Made by a program: the position numbers and the translations under genes. From contig NZ_PPTG01000002.1 in the NCBI RefSeq assembly GCF_002954245.1, forward strand, positions 116,271 through 180,270: a DNA stretch of 64,000 bases, read 5' to 3'. Every line of letters begins with the position of its first letter. Within the stretch, counting starts at the first letter, position 1. Shown in pieces: positions 41,057 through 49,666 of this stretch. Under the pieces are notes generated by a model, which saw only the letters and a program-made list of their open reading frames with translations, had not been told where the DNA came from and did not search any database. Source of the stretch: Cryobacterium aureum. GTDB taxonomy: Bacteria > Actinomycetota > Actinomycetes > Actinomycetales > Microbacteriaceae.

Positions 41057-41377
41057 ATGGACTCAATGCCCGCTACCAATCACCCCAGCAATCTGACTGA
41101 GCAGAACCTGCCTGTGCTAACCAATTTGCCCGCCATGATCATCAACGGCATGGGAAACTACGGCATCATCGAGTACGACAGCATTGAACTTGCTGCCTCC
41201 TTGGCGGATCGCGCATTCAAGCGTTGGGACGAACTGCCGGACGATCCTGACAGCATTGAGACGCTCCGCTCCGCCGTGAATAATCTCGCTGACGCGATAA
41301 GCACAATTTCTGGGCAGCTGATGCAGCTCGAACGCGGGATCAGCACTGGCAGAATCGCAGTGGCAGATCGCGGCTAA
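41057..41377 (+). CDS. Plus-strand small acidic protein in the early region
   Basis: 106 residues; the start is ATG 41057 or, more likely by ribosome-binding site spacing, ATG 41066. The helix-rich sequence (IEYDSIELAASLADRAFKRWDELPDDPDSIETLRSAVNNLADAIS in part) has no recognised domain. It faces the methyltransferase operon, has its own AT-rich promoter, and is therefore probably expressed in the lysogen. It could be a small inhibitor or anti-defence protein; this is a guess. Confidence 0.55.
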   Translation: MDSMPATNHPSNLTEQNLPVLTNLPAMIINGMGNYGIIEYDSIELAASLADRAFKRWDELPDDPDSIETLRSAVNNLADAISTISGQLMQLERGISTGRIAVADRG

Positions 41378-41382
41378 CGCCC

Positions 41383-43050
41383 TCATGCGGCGAGCCCGAA
41401 CACTGCACCCAGCGACTCGGCGACGGCGGCGCCCAGGTCTCGGGAGTTCGGCGGGGTGACGGCGTTACCGCTCTGCTTGACCTGCTCGCGCTTCGTTCCA
41501 AGCAGCACGTAGTTACCGGCGAACCCCATGCCGCGCTTGATCTCGTCCGGGGTCAGCATCCGGAAGATGCAATCCTCGATGTCGACCGACCCCGTGAGCA
41601 GCGAATACCGATCGACGGTCGTCAGCGTGCGGTGCGGTTCCGTCGTGGGCGCCGGGATGCTCGTGCCGTAGTACGGGACCAGCAGCGACTGGTGACCGGC
41701 CGTAGTAATGGTCCTGAATTCCTCAGTCGCCGGTGTCGTCATCTCGGCACCGCCAGTGTTGTTCCGCATGACGAGCGCATGATGGTTGCCATTCGCTGCG
41801 ACGGTATCGATCGGGGAGCTCGCGGGCTTCGCGACGCCGTGGTTACGTAGCGGGATCACGATTGCCGTCTCGTTGCGGGTCGACTGCGTGCGCATCGGCT
41901 CGGATACCAACCCGGCTGACTTGCCCTCGCGGCCCTCGACCGGGATGAGCAGCCCGTCAGTCTCAACGGTCGTGCGTGTCGGCATGGGGTCGGTCAGCGA
42001 GGTTGCGTCGTCGCGCCAGGTCCCGCCGCTGGGTACGAGCAGGCCCTTCGTCTGGGCCGTCGTCTGCGTGTGCAGTGCCGCGTGACCGGACTGCACTGTG
42101 CCGTCGCCACGGATGCCATCCGTGATGAGTGGATGCGGTGCGGCCGGCTTCCAATACCGGTCGACGCCCTTTTCGATGCGGGTCATAGTCTTCGGTGACA
42201 ACGGCTTCTCACGGTCGCCAATGCGGGTGCCGTGAATGTTGAAGTCGATCGCCGACGACGCCGGCAGCCATCCGGGCTCAACGACGGCCGCGCACTGACC
42301 GCACCGAAACACGTACTGCGCTTTGTACCGACCCCAACGTTCGGCCTTCTTGAACGTCTGCACGGCCTTGATCACCCCGTGCGTCTCGCACAGCGCCATC
42401 GGCCGCGTCCACTTCTCGAGATTCGGCTTCGTGTTGCCCTTGCGCCAGAACACCACGTACATGCGGTCACGCGACTGTGGCGCCGGATCTCCGAGCGCCT
42501 GAGCGTGCATCGAGTTCACCCACGCGATCTCGTGGTCGTAGCCGAGGGACTCCATCGCCATCAGCCATGCGGGGAACTGCACCCACCGGTAGGCGTCGAC
42601 GACGTTCTCGATGATGATCGCCTTGTATTGGTGATACTCGGCGAAGCGGGGCACATCCCACATCGTCGCCCGGGAGCGTACGGCCGCGGCGTCGGGCAGC
42701 TTGTCAGCCATTCCGGGGAGCTGAGACTGCAAGTCGCGCTGCCGTTTAATGCCTTTCGCCACCGAATGGTTCGTGCACTCGGGACTCGCCCAGAGAATGT
42801 CCGTCGTCGGGAACCGCGACGGCTCGACCTGGCTGATGTCCGCCGAGTCGTGATCCGTCTCGGGGTGGTTGATTTGGTGCGAGTCGATCGCCATTTTCCA
42901 ATGGTTGGCCGCGATGACGACACGGTAGCCCGCGGCCACGAGGCCCGACGATGAACCGCCGGCCCCGCAGAACAGGTCCGTCACCGTCAGGCCATTGCTA
43001 ATTACGGTCGCGCCGCCGAAGGCCGGCCGATCCAAGGTTGTCGTGCTCAT
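41383..43050 (-). CDS. C5-cytosine DNA methyltransferase with repeat-rich recognition region
   Basis: 555 residues. Motif I DLFCGAGGSSSG (residues 25-36), motif IV with catalytic Cys92 in ASPECTNHS (usual PC context changed to EC), motif VI IIIENV (145-150), motif VIII QSRDRMYVVF (192-201) and the final QSGNAVTPP. Residues about 307-485 consist of roughly six copies of a 28-30 residue unit (LLVPxGG ... DPMPTRTT), an unusual target-recognition region. It methylates phage or host DNA; no partner restriction enzyme is nearby, so it is probably an anti-restriction orphan. Confidence 0.85.
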   Translation of the reverse strand: MSTTTLDRPAFGGATVISNGLTVTDLFCGAGGSSSGLVAAGYRVVIAANHWKMAIDSHQINHPETDHDSADISQVEPSRFPTTDILWASPECTNHSVAKGIKRQRDLQSQLPGMADKLPDAAAVRSRATMWDVPRFAEYHQYKAIIIENVVDAYRWVQFPAWLMAMESLGYDHEIAWVNSMHAQALGDPAPQSRDRMYVVFWRKGNTKPNLEKWTRPMALCETHGVIKAVQTFKKAERWGRYKAQYVFRCGQCAAVVEPGWLPASSAIDFNIHGTRIGDREKPLSPKTMTRIEKGVDRYWKPAAPHPLITDGIRGDGTVQSGHAALHTQTTAQTKGLLVPSGGTWRDDATSLTDPMPTRTTVETDGLLIPVEGREGKSAGLVSEPMRTQSTRNETAIVIPLRNHGVAKPASSPIDTVAANGNHHALVMRNNTGGAEMTTPATEEFRTITTAGHQSLLVPYYGTSIPAPTTEPHRTLTTVDRYSLLTGSVDIEDCIFRMLTPDEIKRGMGFAGNYVLLGTKREQVKQSGNAVTPPNSRDLGAAVAESLGAVFGLAA

Positions 43051-43123
43051 GATTCCCTCTCTGGGGTACGAGTAAAGGCACCGACCAAGTGGCGGGTGCC
43101 TTGTGAATAGGTGGGCGATTTTG

Positions 43124-45733
43124 CTATGCAGCGGGGTTCTCCGCGACGTCGATCAGGTCGAACAATGTCGGAATTGATGCGCGCGCGTCGTGACGGCGCA
43201 AGTACACCAGCGAATCAGCGACAGACGCAGGATTGAGCTCCGACCCATGTGCGCGGCGGCCAGCCTCAACAGCACAGAGCGCCGTGGAACCGATCCCGTT
43301 GAACGGGTCGTAAACCAAATCGCCGGGGTTCGAGTACTCCGCGATTAGCCGACGGGGGATGCCAAGCGGAAACGGGCAGATGTGGTTCTCAACATCCCTG
43401 CGTTTCTGCTCCGAGTTGAGCGTGTCGATGCGGAGAATGTCGTGCCACACGTCCGATCGCCACGACCCCGGATTCAGCGACGCGAACGAACCGGGGAGCG
43501 CGTTTTTTGCCAGAAGGAGCTCGGCCAGGCGCACGTGCTCGTCGTAGTTATAGACGGTAGCCAGGGCCTGCTTCGTGAATAGGCGAGTGCGCGTCTCGGG
43601 GTCGAGGGCGGCGAGTTCGTCAATAGACAATAGGCGATCGCCTGACTCGCGCCACTCAGCCGCAGCGTCTATCTGCCACCGGCCAACGGAGTAGTCACCC
43701 TTATCCTTGACGATGCGCTCGTCAGCCCACCCGACCGCGCGGTTCGTCTGCGGCTTGTGGAACAGGAGGATGTACTCCGGTGATCCAACGCCCATCGGCG
43801 AGTGATCCTTGAGCATCTTCGAGTACGACAGCCGGTACGTTTGGGCGTTCTCACGCACGACATCGGTGGTGACGGTGATCATCCCGTAGTAGTCGAAACC
43901 GTGGCTGGTGTAATGGGCGATCGCTTCCGCGTGAAACATGGAGACGGTGTAGACGCCGGCACCAGTGACGGACCCGAAAAGCTGCCGGTCTTTCACGTGC
44001 ACGGCCATCATCCGGCCCGGCATCAGGCACCGGTACAGATTGGGAGTGAGGTAGTCGTTCTGCCACCAGAAGTGCGCGTTGTTGTCGGTATGCCCCATGT
44101 CGGCGTAGTTCGGCGAGTACTCGTAGTGGTTGCCGAATGGGATTGAAGTTACGATCAGGCCGACAGAGTCGCTTTGGAGGTGGTCGCGAGCCTCCGCTAC
44201 GGAGTCGTTGAGTGCCACTGTCCACGCGTCGCCGGTGAACACCTCGCGTTCGACGCCCATGGCACGGGTGAGTTCTGCGCTGATCGCGGTCGGGTTCAGG
44301 CCGAACTCGCGCAGCACGTCTGACATGGTGTCGGTGAGCTCGTCGTGCTCGCGCCACTTGCTCTCCAGCTCGGCCCGCACTTCAGACTCGGACTCGGCAA
44401 AAATCAGATGCACGTCGCACTGATGCGTCTGGCCGAATCGTTGAATGCGGTGGATGGCCTGGATGGTCTGCTCGAACTTGTAGGTGACGCCGACGAAGAT
44501 CGACGTGTGAGCCTGCTGCAGGTTCAAGCCCTTACCGAGCATTACCGGCTTGCCGATCAGCGCGTAGGTCTCCTTATTGCGCCACTCGTCGAGGCGGCGC
44601 TCTGTCTCGTCGTCGGAGAGCCCGCCATACACTGATGAGGATGTGAAGCCGCCCTCCTTGAGTGCCCGCTGAATCGCGTCCTGCTCGTCGTTCAGGTCGC
44701 ACCAGAGGATGATCTGCGCGCCCGGTTCCCAGAGGTGATGACGGCGCACGAGATCCATGAGCGCAGCCACGCGTGCGTCGAGGGTGTTTCTCTTCTCCCT
44801 CGCCGCATCCACCATGGACAGCGCCCCACCGCGCACGAGCACGCCCTGCCCGTCGCGTTCAACCTGATCGGACTGCATGTCAATCTCGACCTGATGCCAC
44901 TCCACGATCAGCTCGGGCAGGTCGTAACCAGCGTCAGAGAACCCGAGGTCGGAGGGCCGCTGCAGAAAACATGCCCAGGTGTTCAGCCACAGCCAGAATT
45001 CTCGCTTTTTGTGCGGGTGTAACTGTAGGTTGCCTGCCTTGGATGGGTCGCGCTTGAAGAACCGAGTGAGGGCCGCGCCAGTATCCATGATGCCCAGGAA
45101 CCCTGCGTAGTGGATCAGTTCTTTGTGCCGGTTCGGTGACGGCGTGGCGGTGGCGACGAACCGGAACGGCACCGAAGCGAACATGCCGAGGAACTCTTGG
45201 TACGTCTTCGAGCCGAACGACCGCAGCACGGCAGCCTCATCGAGAGACACTGCAGTGAAGAGGTCAACGTCCAGGCGCCCGTCACGCACGGACTCGTAAT
45301 TGGTGACGTAGATCCCGGCCCAGTCCGGGTCGACCTCTTCCGTGCGTCGTACGAATCGCACCTCAAGTCCAAGCAGGTCACGGCCGTCGCGGATCAGATC
45401 CCCACGCACACCGAGAGGCGCGACAATCAGCGCTCGAGTGAGCTGCACCGGCGACTTCGGGTGTGTGAGGATCAGGCGCAGAACCTCAAGCTGCATGATC
45501 GACTTGCCCAGACCGTACCGCGCGAAGATCGCGCGCCGGCCGCCGCGGACCGCCCACTTCACGATCGCTGCCTGATGCGGCTTGAAATTCGGGCTGCCGT
45601 CCTGGAAGATCGGCGAAAGATCAGCGTCGTCGACGTCGAAGCCGAACTTGCGATCGAAGGCGACCTTGTCGCGGAGGAACGATGGATAGTCGAGGGATTG
45701 GTCATTGCCGGTGTTGAGGGTGAGGATGCTCAT
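43124..45733 (-). CDS. SNF2-like helicase fused to a DNA methyltransferase
   Basis: 869 residues. The N-terminal helicase has Walker A ARYGLGKS (residues 71-78), DEAA (165-168), ATATPSP, and motif VI QAIHRIQRFGQT (425-436). The C-terminal half is an alpha/beta methyltransferase with TSIPFGNHYEYS (529-540) where N4/N6-amino enzymes have SPP[YW] or DPPY, and DPFNGIGSTALCAVEAGR near residue 800 as SAM-binding motif I, so the motif order is permuted. A phage protein that moves along and modifies DNA is the likely role. The SIPF change at the catalytic motif deserves attention. Confidence 0.8.
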   Translation of the reverse strand: MSILTLNTGNDQSLDYPSFLRDKVAFDRKFGFDVDDADLSPIFQDGSPNFKPHQAAIVKWAVRGGRRAIFARYGLGKSIMQLEVLRLILTHPKSPVQLTRALIVAPLGVRGDLIRDGRDLLGLEVRFVRRTEEVDPDWAGIYVTNYESVRDGRLDVDLFTAVSLDEAAVLRSFGSKTYQEFLGMFASVPFRFVATATPSPNRHKELIHYAGFLGIMDTGAALTRFFKRDPSKAGNLQLHPHKKREFWLWLNTWACFLQRPSDLGFSDAGYDLPELIVEWHQVEIDMQSDQVERDGQGVLVRGGALSMVDAAREKRNTLDARVAALMDLVRRHHLWEPGAQIILWCDLNDEQDAIQRALKEGGFTSSSVYGGLSDDETERRLDEWRNKETYALIGKPVMLGKGLNLQQAHTSIFVGVTYKFEQTIQAIHRIQRFGQTHQCDVHLIFAESESEVRAELESKWREHDELTDTMSDVLREFGLNPTAISAELTRAMGVEREVFTGDAWTVALNDSVAEARDHLQSDSVGLIVTSIPFGNHYEYSPNYADMGHTDNNAHFWWQNDYLTPNLYRCLMPGRMMAVHVKDRQLFGSVTGAGVYTVSMFHAEAIAHYTSHGFDYYGMITVTTDVVRENAQTYRLSYSKMLKDHSPMGVGSPEYILLFHKPQTNRAVGWADERIVKDKGDYSVGRWQIDAAAEWRESGDRLLSIDELAALDPETRTRLFTKQALATVYNYDEHVRLAELLLAKNALPGSFASLNPGSWRSDVWHDILRIDTLNSEQKRRDVENHICPFPLGIPRRLIAEYSNPGDLVYDPFNGIGSTALCAVEAGRRAHGSELNPASVADSLVYLRRHDARASIPTLFDLIDVAENPAA

Positions 45734-45796
45734 GGTGTCCTGCTCTCTGTGAAATTGTCGGGCGGGGGCGACTTGTGCCGCCCCCGAGTTACGCGC

Positions 45797-46312
45797 TTAG
45801 AACGGTGTTTCGTCCGAGAAGTTGCCCGGCTTGTTCCACACGTCGCCGCCGGATGCCGGCCCTGCAGCGGCGGTCGCGGCGGGGCTGGTCGGCGCCCACG
45901 GCTCGTCATTGCCCTGGCCGCCCTGAGCGGGAGCGCCCCGGTTGCCCGACTGCGCCCGGGTGAGGCTCGCAGTGGCGTACCGCAGCGATGGGCCGATCTC
46001 GTCGATTTCCAGTTCCATCGACGTGCGCTTTTCGCCTTCCTTCGTTTCATACGAACGCTGCTTGAGGCGGCCCGAGGCGATAACTCGGGTGCCCTTCGTG
46101 AGGCTGCCGGCCACGTGCTCGGCGAACTCGCGCCAGACGGATGCGCGGAGGAACAGGGCGTCACCGTCGACCCATTCGTTCTTGGCCTTGTCGAACGTGC
46201 GCGGCGTGCTTGCGATGGTGAAGTTCGCCACGGCCAAGCCGTTCTGCGTGTAGCGGAGTTCAGGGTCAGAGGTGAGATTGCCCACCACCGTAATTACTGT
46301 TTCGCCAGCCAT
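45797..46312 (-). CDS. ssb: Single-stranded DNA-binding protein
   Basis: 171 residues. OB-fold start [36 protein letters not shown], strand VTDG-type [63 protein letters not shown] in the usual order (quoted in pieces), a flexible Gly/Ala/Pro-rich middle, and the acidic tip SDETPF that recruits partner proteins. Confidence 0.93.
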   Translation of the reverse strand: MAGETVITVVGNLTSDPELRYTQNGLAVANFTIASTPRTFDKAKNEWVDGDALFLRASVWREFAEHVAGSLTKGTRVIASGRLKQRSYETKEGEKRTSMELEIDEIGPSLRYATASLTRAQSGNRGAPAQGGQGNDEPWAPTSPAATAAAGPASGGDVWNKPGNFSDETPF

Positions 46313-46314
46313 GG

Positions 46315-46638
46315 TTATTTGCTCATTTCTTTGGTGGTTTTGCGGATGGTTGAAAGCGTCACGCGCCCGTCTCCGTCGATTTCACGACTCCGTCGTGCGG
46401 CTGGGTCGAATGTGGGTATTACCCCGCCAGCGGGCGCAGGGTGGATTGTGGCGGGCAAACCGCGCACACTCCGCGAGTGCCGTGCAGGCTCGTACACCTG
46501 CGGATGGAACCGCTTGTCATGCTGGGCGCAAACCTTCACCGTCGCCGACTGGCCCGATGTCTCCGCCCTAAAATCAGGGCACGTCGTGCAACAGATCGTG
46601 AAGTTATCGCGGCCATCGTTCGTCGCTTTCGCGGTCAT
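46315..46638 (-). CDS. Small Cys-containing hypothetical protein
   Basis: 107 residues. [33 protein letters not shown] has a possible C-x2-C...C-x2-H zinc site. The C-terminus is basic ([23 protein letters not shown]). It lies between ssb and replication genes; the role is unknown. Confidence 0.6.
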   Translation of the reverse strand: MTAKATNDGRDNFTICCTTCPDFRAETSGQSATVKVCAQHDKRFHPQVYEPARHSRSVRGLPATIHPAPAGGVIPTFDPAARRSREIDGDGRVTLSTIRKTTKEMSK

Positions 46639-46964
46639 TTCTTGGTCTCTCTCTCGTTGAATTCCTGCTGAATGCGATGTCGTGCGAGGGTTGCCGCGAT
46701 CGGCTCAGAACCGCCAGGTGTGTAGGCCATCGCCTCGACCGTCGCGGCGTGCAGCCGCATAGGTCCGTCGACGTCGCCAGCGATCGAAGCTGCAAGGCCG
46801 CGGCTCTCGAACCGGATCACCTCGAGCTCGTGGCCGGCGAGCATGGTTCGGTGGTCGTTACCGCCGAATGACTCCCGCCTGACCTCCGCCAGGGCGGGGA
46901 ATCGTTCGGCCTCGACTTTGACCGTGTCGATGTCCCTCAAGAACTGGTCCAGGGCGTCGATCAC
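46635..46964 (-). CDS. Hypothetical protein beside replication genes
   Basis: 109 residues from GTG 46964 (GTGA overlap). A helical protein ([67 protein letters not shown]). No motif recognised. Confidence 0.6.
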   Translation of the reverse strand: MIDALDQFLRDIDTVKVEAERFPALAEVRRESFGGNDHRTMLAGHELEVIRFESRGLAASIAGDVDGPMRLHAATVEAMAYTPGGSEPIAATLARHRIQQEFNERETKK

Positions 46965-47344
46965 GGCGCCACCGGCTTGCCCGTTTCCGGATCGACGCCC
47001 CGTGCGATGCGGTGCTCGCGAATCGAGGCCTGAGTCTCGGCCTCGAACTTGGCCCGGTCGAGGGTGATTTGCCGGGGCAGGATCGCCCGATTCTTCGCCC
47101 TGGCGACACGCTCCGCTGCAGCGAGCCGGGCAGTCAGTAGCTTCACGTTCGCCCGGATGTGACCGGCCGTCAGATACGCCGTTGACTCGCGGCTGTGCAT
47201 GAGCACCGCCTCGTAGGCGAGATCGAACGGCAGATCGCCGATCTTCTCGATCCACGACCGGAGCACAATGCCCTCGCCGTCGATCTCTCGGTTGTCGTCC
47301 AGCTGGATGCGGGCGAGGATTCTGCCCGCTTCGTCTGCGTTCAT
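46961..47344 (-). CDS. Helicase-loader-like replication accessory
   Basis: 127 residues from ATG 47344 (MNADEAGRILARIQLDDNREID; WIEKIGDLPFDLAYEAVLMHSRESTAYLTAGHIRANV). The W-x-x-x-[IL]-G-D-[LI]-[PD]-F ... Y-L-x-x-[GA]-H-I-R pattern belongs to a family lying next to phage replication initiators in actinophages; a loader function is inferred from that. Confidence 0.55.
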   Translation of the reverse strand: MNADEAGRILARIQLDDNREIDGEGIVLRSWIEKIGDLPFDLAYEAVLMHSRESTAYLTAGHIRANVKLLTARLAAAERVARAKNRAILPRQITLDRAKFEAETQASIREHRIARGVDPETGKPVAP

Positions 47345-48222
47345 GACGCGATCGCCTTCCTGTCGATTTCGGCCTGCAGCCGTTGACCCTGAGCAATGAC
47401 GCCTCGGGCTCGGTCGGCTTTGGACTCCTTGCCGCCCTGTTGCAGCCGGGTGGTGCGCTCCCGGTCGGCGTGCAATCGCAGCTCGTCGTACTTCGCCCGG
47501 AACTTTGGCATCGACAGGATGTTGCCCCGCCAGAAGCTGTCCGCTTGGCACCACCGCATCAACCGCTCGGCGGCCAGAGGGTCGCGGCCATCGTTGACGA
47601 GCATTAGCCGGGCGGCAGTCAGCCAGCCCTTGTTGATCGTCGGTGTCTTCGATCCGTTTTCGATGACGAGATCGCGGAGCAGGATGCACAACCGTTCGAC
47701 CTCGGGGCGAAGCTCCGAGATGGGCTCGGGAGAATCTTCGACAAGAAGCTCTTCAGTACTTAATCGGCTTGGCTTGGTAGGGCTTGGCTTGGCTTGGCTT
47801 GGGTGTTGTGACGGACGCTCTTGTCCCACGTCGGTCCCGCTGTCTGTCCCGTGGGACAAAGGCGGGACAGGATTTGCCTTCTGATCAGCTCTATTATCTC
47901 GCCACGTCTTCTTCCGCAGGGTTTCCTTCTTGCGTTTGCCCTCAACTTCCTCCCTCGTGCGTTGCCAGCCCTCCCAATCATGGAAGACGAATCCTGAGGG
48001 GGTTCGTTCCCATAGGCCAGCCTCGACAAGGGCATCGGCGGATACTGTTTCTGCGCCCCATTCATCGATCATGAACGCCCCGATATGACCGTCCGTGAGG
48101 TGCTTCGCGCACGACGCCCCGGCGATAGTCCAGAGCCCCACCGCGGCCATTCGGTCACCCCTGGGAATGCTCAAAACCTTCGGGCTCGTGGGGAACCCGT
48201 CATCTACGTTGAACCAGACCAC
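47341..48222 (-). CDS. Phage replication initiator protein
   Basis: 293 residues. The N-terminal winged-helix-type domain (MVWFNVDDGFPTSPKVLSIPRGDRMAAVGLWTIAGASCAKHLTDG, in pieces) is typical of phage replisome organisers; the C-terminal domain (KGWLTAARLMLVNDGRDPLAAERLMRWCQADSFWRGNILSMPKFRAKYD, in pieces) resembles DnaD-like ends. Between them is a disordered Ser/Lys/Pro linker encoded by pentamer repeats, which may be the replication origin, as in other phages whose origin is inside the initiator gene. Confidence 0.78.
   Translation of the reverse strand: MVWFNVDDGFPTSPKVLSIPRGDRMAAVGLWTIAGASCAKHLTDGHIGAFMIDEWGAETVSADALVEAGLWERTPSGFVFHDWEGWQRTREEVEGKRKKETLRKKTWRDNRADQKANPVPPLSHGTDSGTDVGQERPSQHPSQAKPSPTKPSRLSTEELLVEDSPEPISELRPEVERLCILLRDLVIENGSKTPTINKGWLTAARLMLVNDGRDPLAAERLMRWCQADSFWRGNILSMPKFRAKYDELRLHADRERTTRLQQGGKESKADRARGVIAQGQRLQAEIDRKAIAS
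47766..47800. repeat. Seven pentamers (GGCTT) inside the initiator gene, possible origin iterons
   Basis: Six exact GGCTT copies and one variant (GGTAG at 47776) are contiguous over 35 bp. They code the S-Q-A-K-P-S-P-T-K-P-S linker. Next to them (47823-47869) are several GTCCC/GGGAC copies, including the 14-bp TGTCCC-GT-GGGACA palindrome at 47845-47858, so the region carries the direct and inverted repeats typical of origins. Confidence 0.5.
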
Positions 48223-48371
48223 TACGTTTTACCTCCTTCCTTGATGTCAAAGTCGCCTCTCTCCAGTTGGAGGGCGAGGGCGTCCAGTACCGCCGCGGCC
48301 GGCAGGGATGCCTGCTTGTTCGCGCGGGACTTGATGTGCTTGATCAGCGCGGCCTTGTCGAGGTCCTTCAC
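48222..48371 (-). CDS. Small hypothetical protein
   Basis: 49 residues from GTG 48371 (GTGA overlap with the upstream stop). Basic first half (MKDLDKAALIKHIKSRANKQ) and an acidic second half; a small helical protein directly upstream of the initiator. Unknown. Confidence 0.55.
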   Translation of the reverse strand: MKDLDKAALIKHIKSRANKQASLPAAAVLDALALQLERGDFDIKEGGKT

Positions 48372-48550
48372 GACACCTCCAGCGCTCGCGCATGGGCGTC
48401 CGCGTATTCGATGGCATCCGCGAACGAATACAGGTGATAGCTGTGATGGAAGTACACCGGTAGCGACGAGTGGGACACTCGCCAGTACCATCCGGGCGAG
48501 CCCCACATGAACGACCAGCGCTTGCGGATGACCCACTTCTCTGGCTTCAC
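48368..48550 (-). CDS. Small aromatic-rich hypothetical protein
   Basis: 60 residues from GTG 48550, overlapping the HNH stop. The sequence MKPEKWVIRKRWSFMWGSPGWYWRVSH has five Trp, followed by YFHHSYHLYSFADAIEYADAHARAL. Beta hairpin plus helix likely. Unknown. Confidence 0.55.
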   Translation of the reverse strand: MKPEKWVIRKRWSFMWGSPGWYWRVSHSSLPVYFHHSYHLYSFADAIEYADAHARALEVS

Positions 48551-48951
48551 GACGCACCGTACATTCGAAGCGCGGCGTCCTCTTCGGTGATCACTGCGAT
48601 CTCGCCGTCGTCGGAATACAGCACCCAGGACAGGTGCAGTCGCCCGCCGTAGATCGGCATCCACCGTCGCGCCGGCCACTCGCTCGGCTCGGCATAGCTC
48701 GGGGCGGCCCAGCCTTCGGCTTGCGCGTCGAGAGGATGCTCGGTCGCCCACTTGTGGCAGCCCAGACCGAGCACGTGGAGATTGCTCACCACGGTGCGGC
48801 CGCCCTGCGACCGGTTCACACGATGGTCGCGAGCGGGCGGCCCGCAGTCTCGGCGGCATCGCTGGCATGTGTCCTTATCGCGCAGCGTGGTCAGCTCGTA
48901 GGCGTCGTTCTCTTCGGCTTTGGTCGGCTTGGCGACCTTGGGGAGGATCAT
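48547..48951 (-). CDS. HNH endonuclease
   Basis: 134 residues from ATG 48951 (ATGA overlap with the RuvC-like gene). The core CQRCRRDCGPPARDHRVNRSQGGRTVVSNLHVLGLGCHKWATEHP (in two pieces) shows the paired zinc Cys of HNH enzymes, with D-H-R as first His and N-x-x-x-x-x-C-H at the end. Within the replication cluster it may work in recombination or packaging-related cleavage; HNH genes next to terminase often help packaging, but this one is far from it. Confidence 0.78.
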   Translation of the reverse strand: MILPKVAKPTKAEENDAYELTTLRDKDTCQRCRRDCGPPARDHRVNRSQGGRTVVSNLHVLGLGCHKWATEHPLDAQAEGWAAPSYAEPSEWPARRWMPIYGGRLHLSWVLYSDDGEIAVITEEDAALRMYGAS

Positions 48952-49535
48952 GCTCCCCACCTCACGGCTTCCATCGCCTCAAGGTTCAGCAGTGGCAACG
49001 ACTCTTCGACCGGCCGGCCGAGGTGCCGGGCGCCCATGGCCGCGAAGATCACGGCATCCGCTTCGTCGTTGCCGGCGGGGTCGGCTTGCGGGTAGCGCTT
49101 GATGACGGCGGCGAGCACGATGTCCTTCTTGGCCGTGCCCTTGCCGGTGGCGTATTTGCAGCGCTGGCCCGAGGTGATCACGACGGGTTCCTGGTCGAGG
49201 AACTCGCTGATGTACTTGACGACGAGCCACCAGTGCGCGTGGATCTTGTCGAGGGATGAGGACTTGGCGGCGAACGCCATGCCCTCGATGATCACGAGGT
49301 CAGTGCTGGTGAACTTCACGGCATCATCGATCTGCTTCGCGATCAACTCCGAGCGGGCGAGGAAGCTGCGGAGTGTGCCGGCGTCGGCCTTCGACTCGAT
49401 CGTGTGAGTCTCGATGACGCCGTTCGCGATGACGGCGAGCCCGGTCGACGTCATGCTGAGGTCGATGCCGATCACTCGGCGGGGCGTGAGGGTTTGAAAG
49501 CTGGAAGGCATCATGCCTGTGTCGGTTCCGATCAT
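48948..49535 (-). CDS. RuvC-like Holliday junction resolvase
   Basis: 195 residues from ATG 49535 (ATG 49598 is also in frame). The RNase H-like fold is seen in RVIGIDLSMTSTGLAVIANG (first Asp), DLVIIEGMAFAAKSSS (Glu), and GNDEADAVIFAAMG (final Asp pair). The Asp-Glu-Asp order matches RuvC; a YATGKGTAKKDIV loop is also present. It would resolve branched DNA before packaging. A strong GGGAGG precedes a tiny overlapping ORF (49547 region) just upstream. Confidence 0.82.
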   Translation of the reverse strand: MIGTDTGMMPSSFQTLTPRRVIGIDLSMTSTGLAVIANGVIETHTIESKADAGTLRSFLARSELIAKQIDDAVKFTSTDLVIIEGMAFAAKSSSLDKIHAHWWLVVKYISEFLDQEPVVITSGQRCKYATGKGTAKKDIVLAAVIKRYPQADPAGNDEADAVIFAAMGARHLGRPVEESLPLLNLEAMEAVRWGA

Positions 49536-49666
49536 GGTCTGGCTGATTTCGTGTTGAGCATTGGTGCCTCCCGGCGGTGGTACGCCGAAGGCCGCCATGC
49601 GTGGTTGCGCGGGCGGCCTTCGGCGAGGGGTGTTATGGGTGCGCGGTTAGGCCGCGCGGAGGGTGG

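Noticed and set aside
41020..41100. 26-codon leader ORF (MARHIARPKLKKDG) before the 41057 gene
   Set aside because: It overlaps the likely start in another frame and has no ribosome-binding site; probably part of the 5' leader.
43124..45733. Complete restriction-modification or BREX system
   Set aside because: Only helicase and methyltransferase parts are present; no nuclease, specificity subunit or BREX partner gene is next to it.
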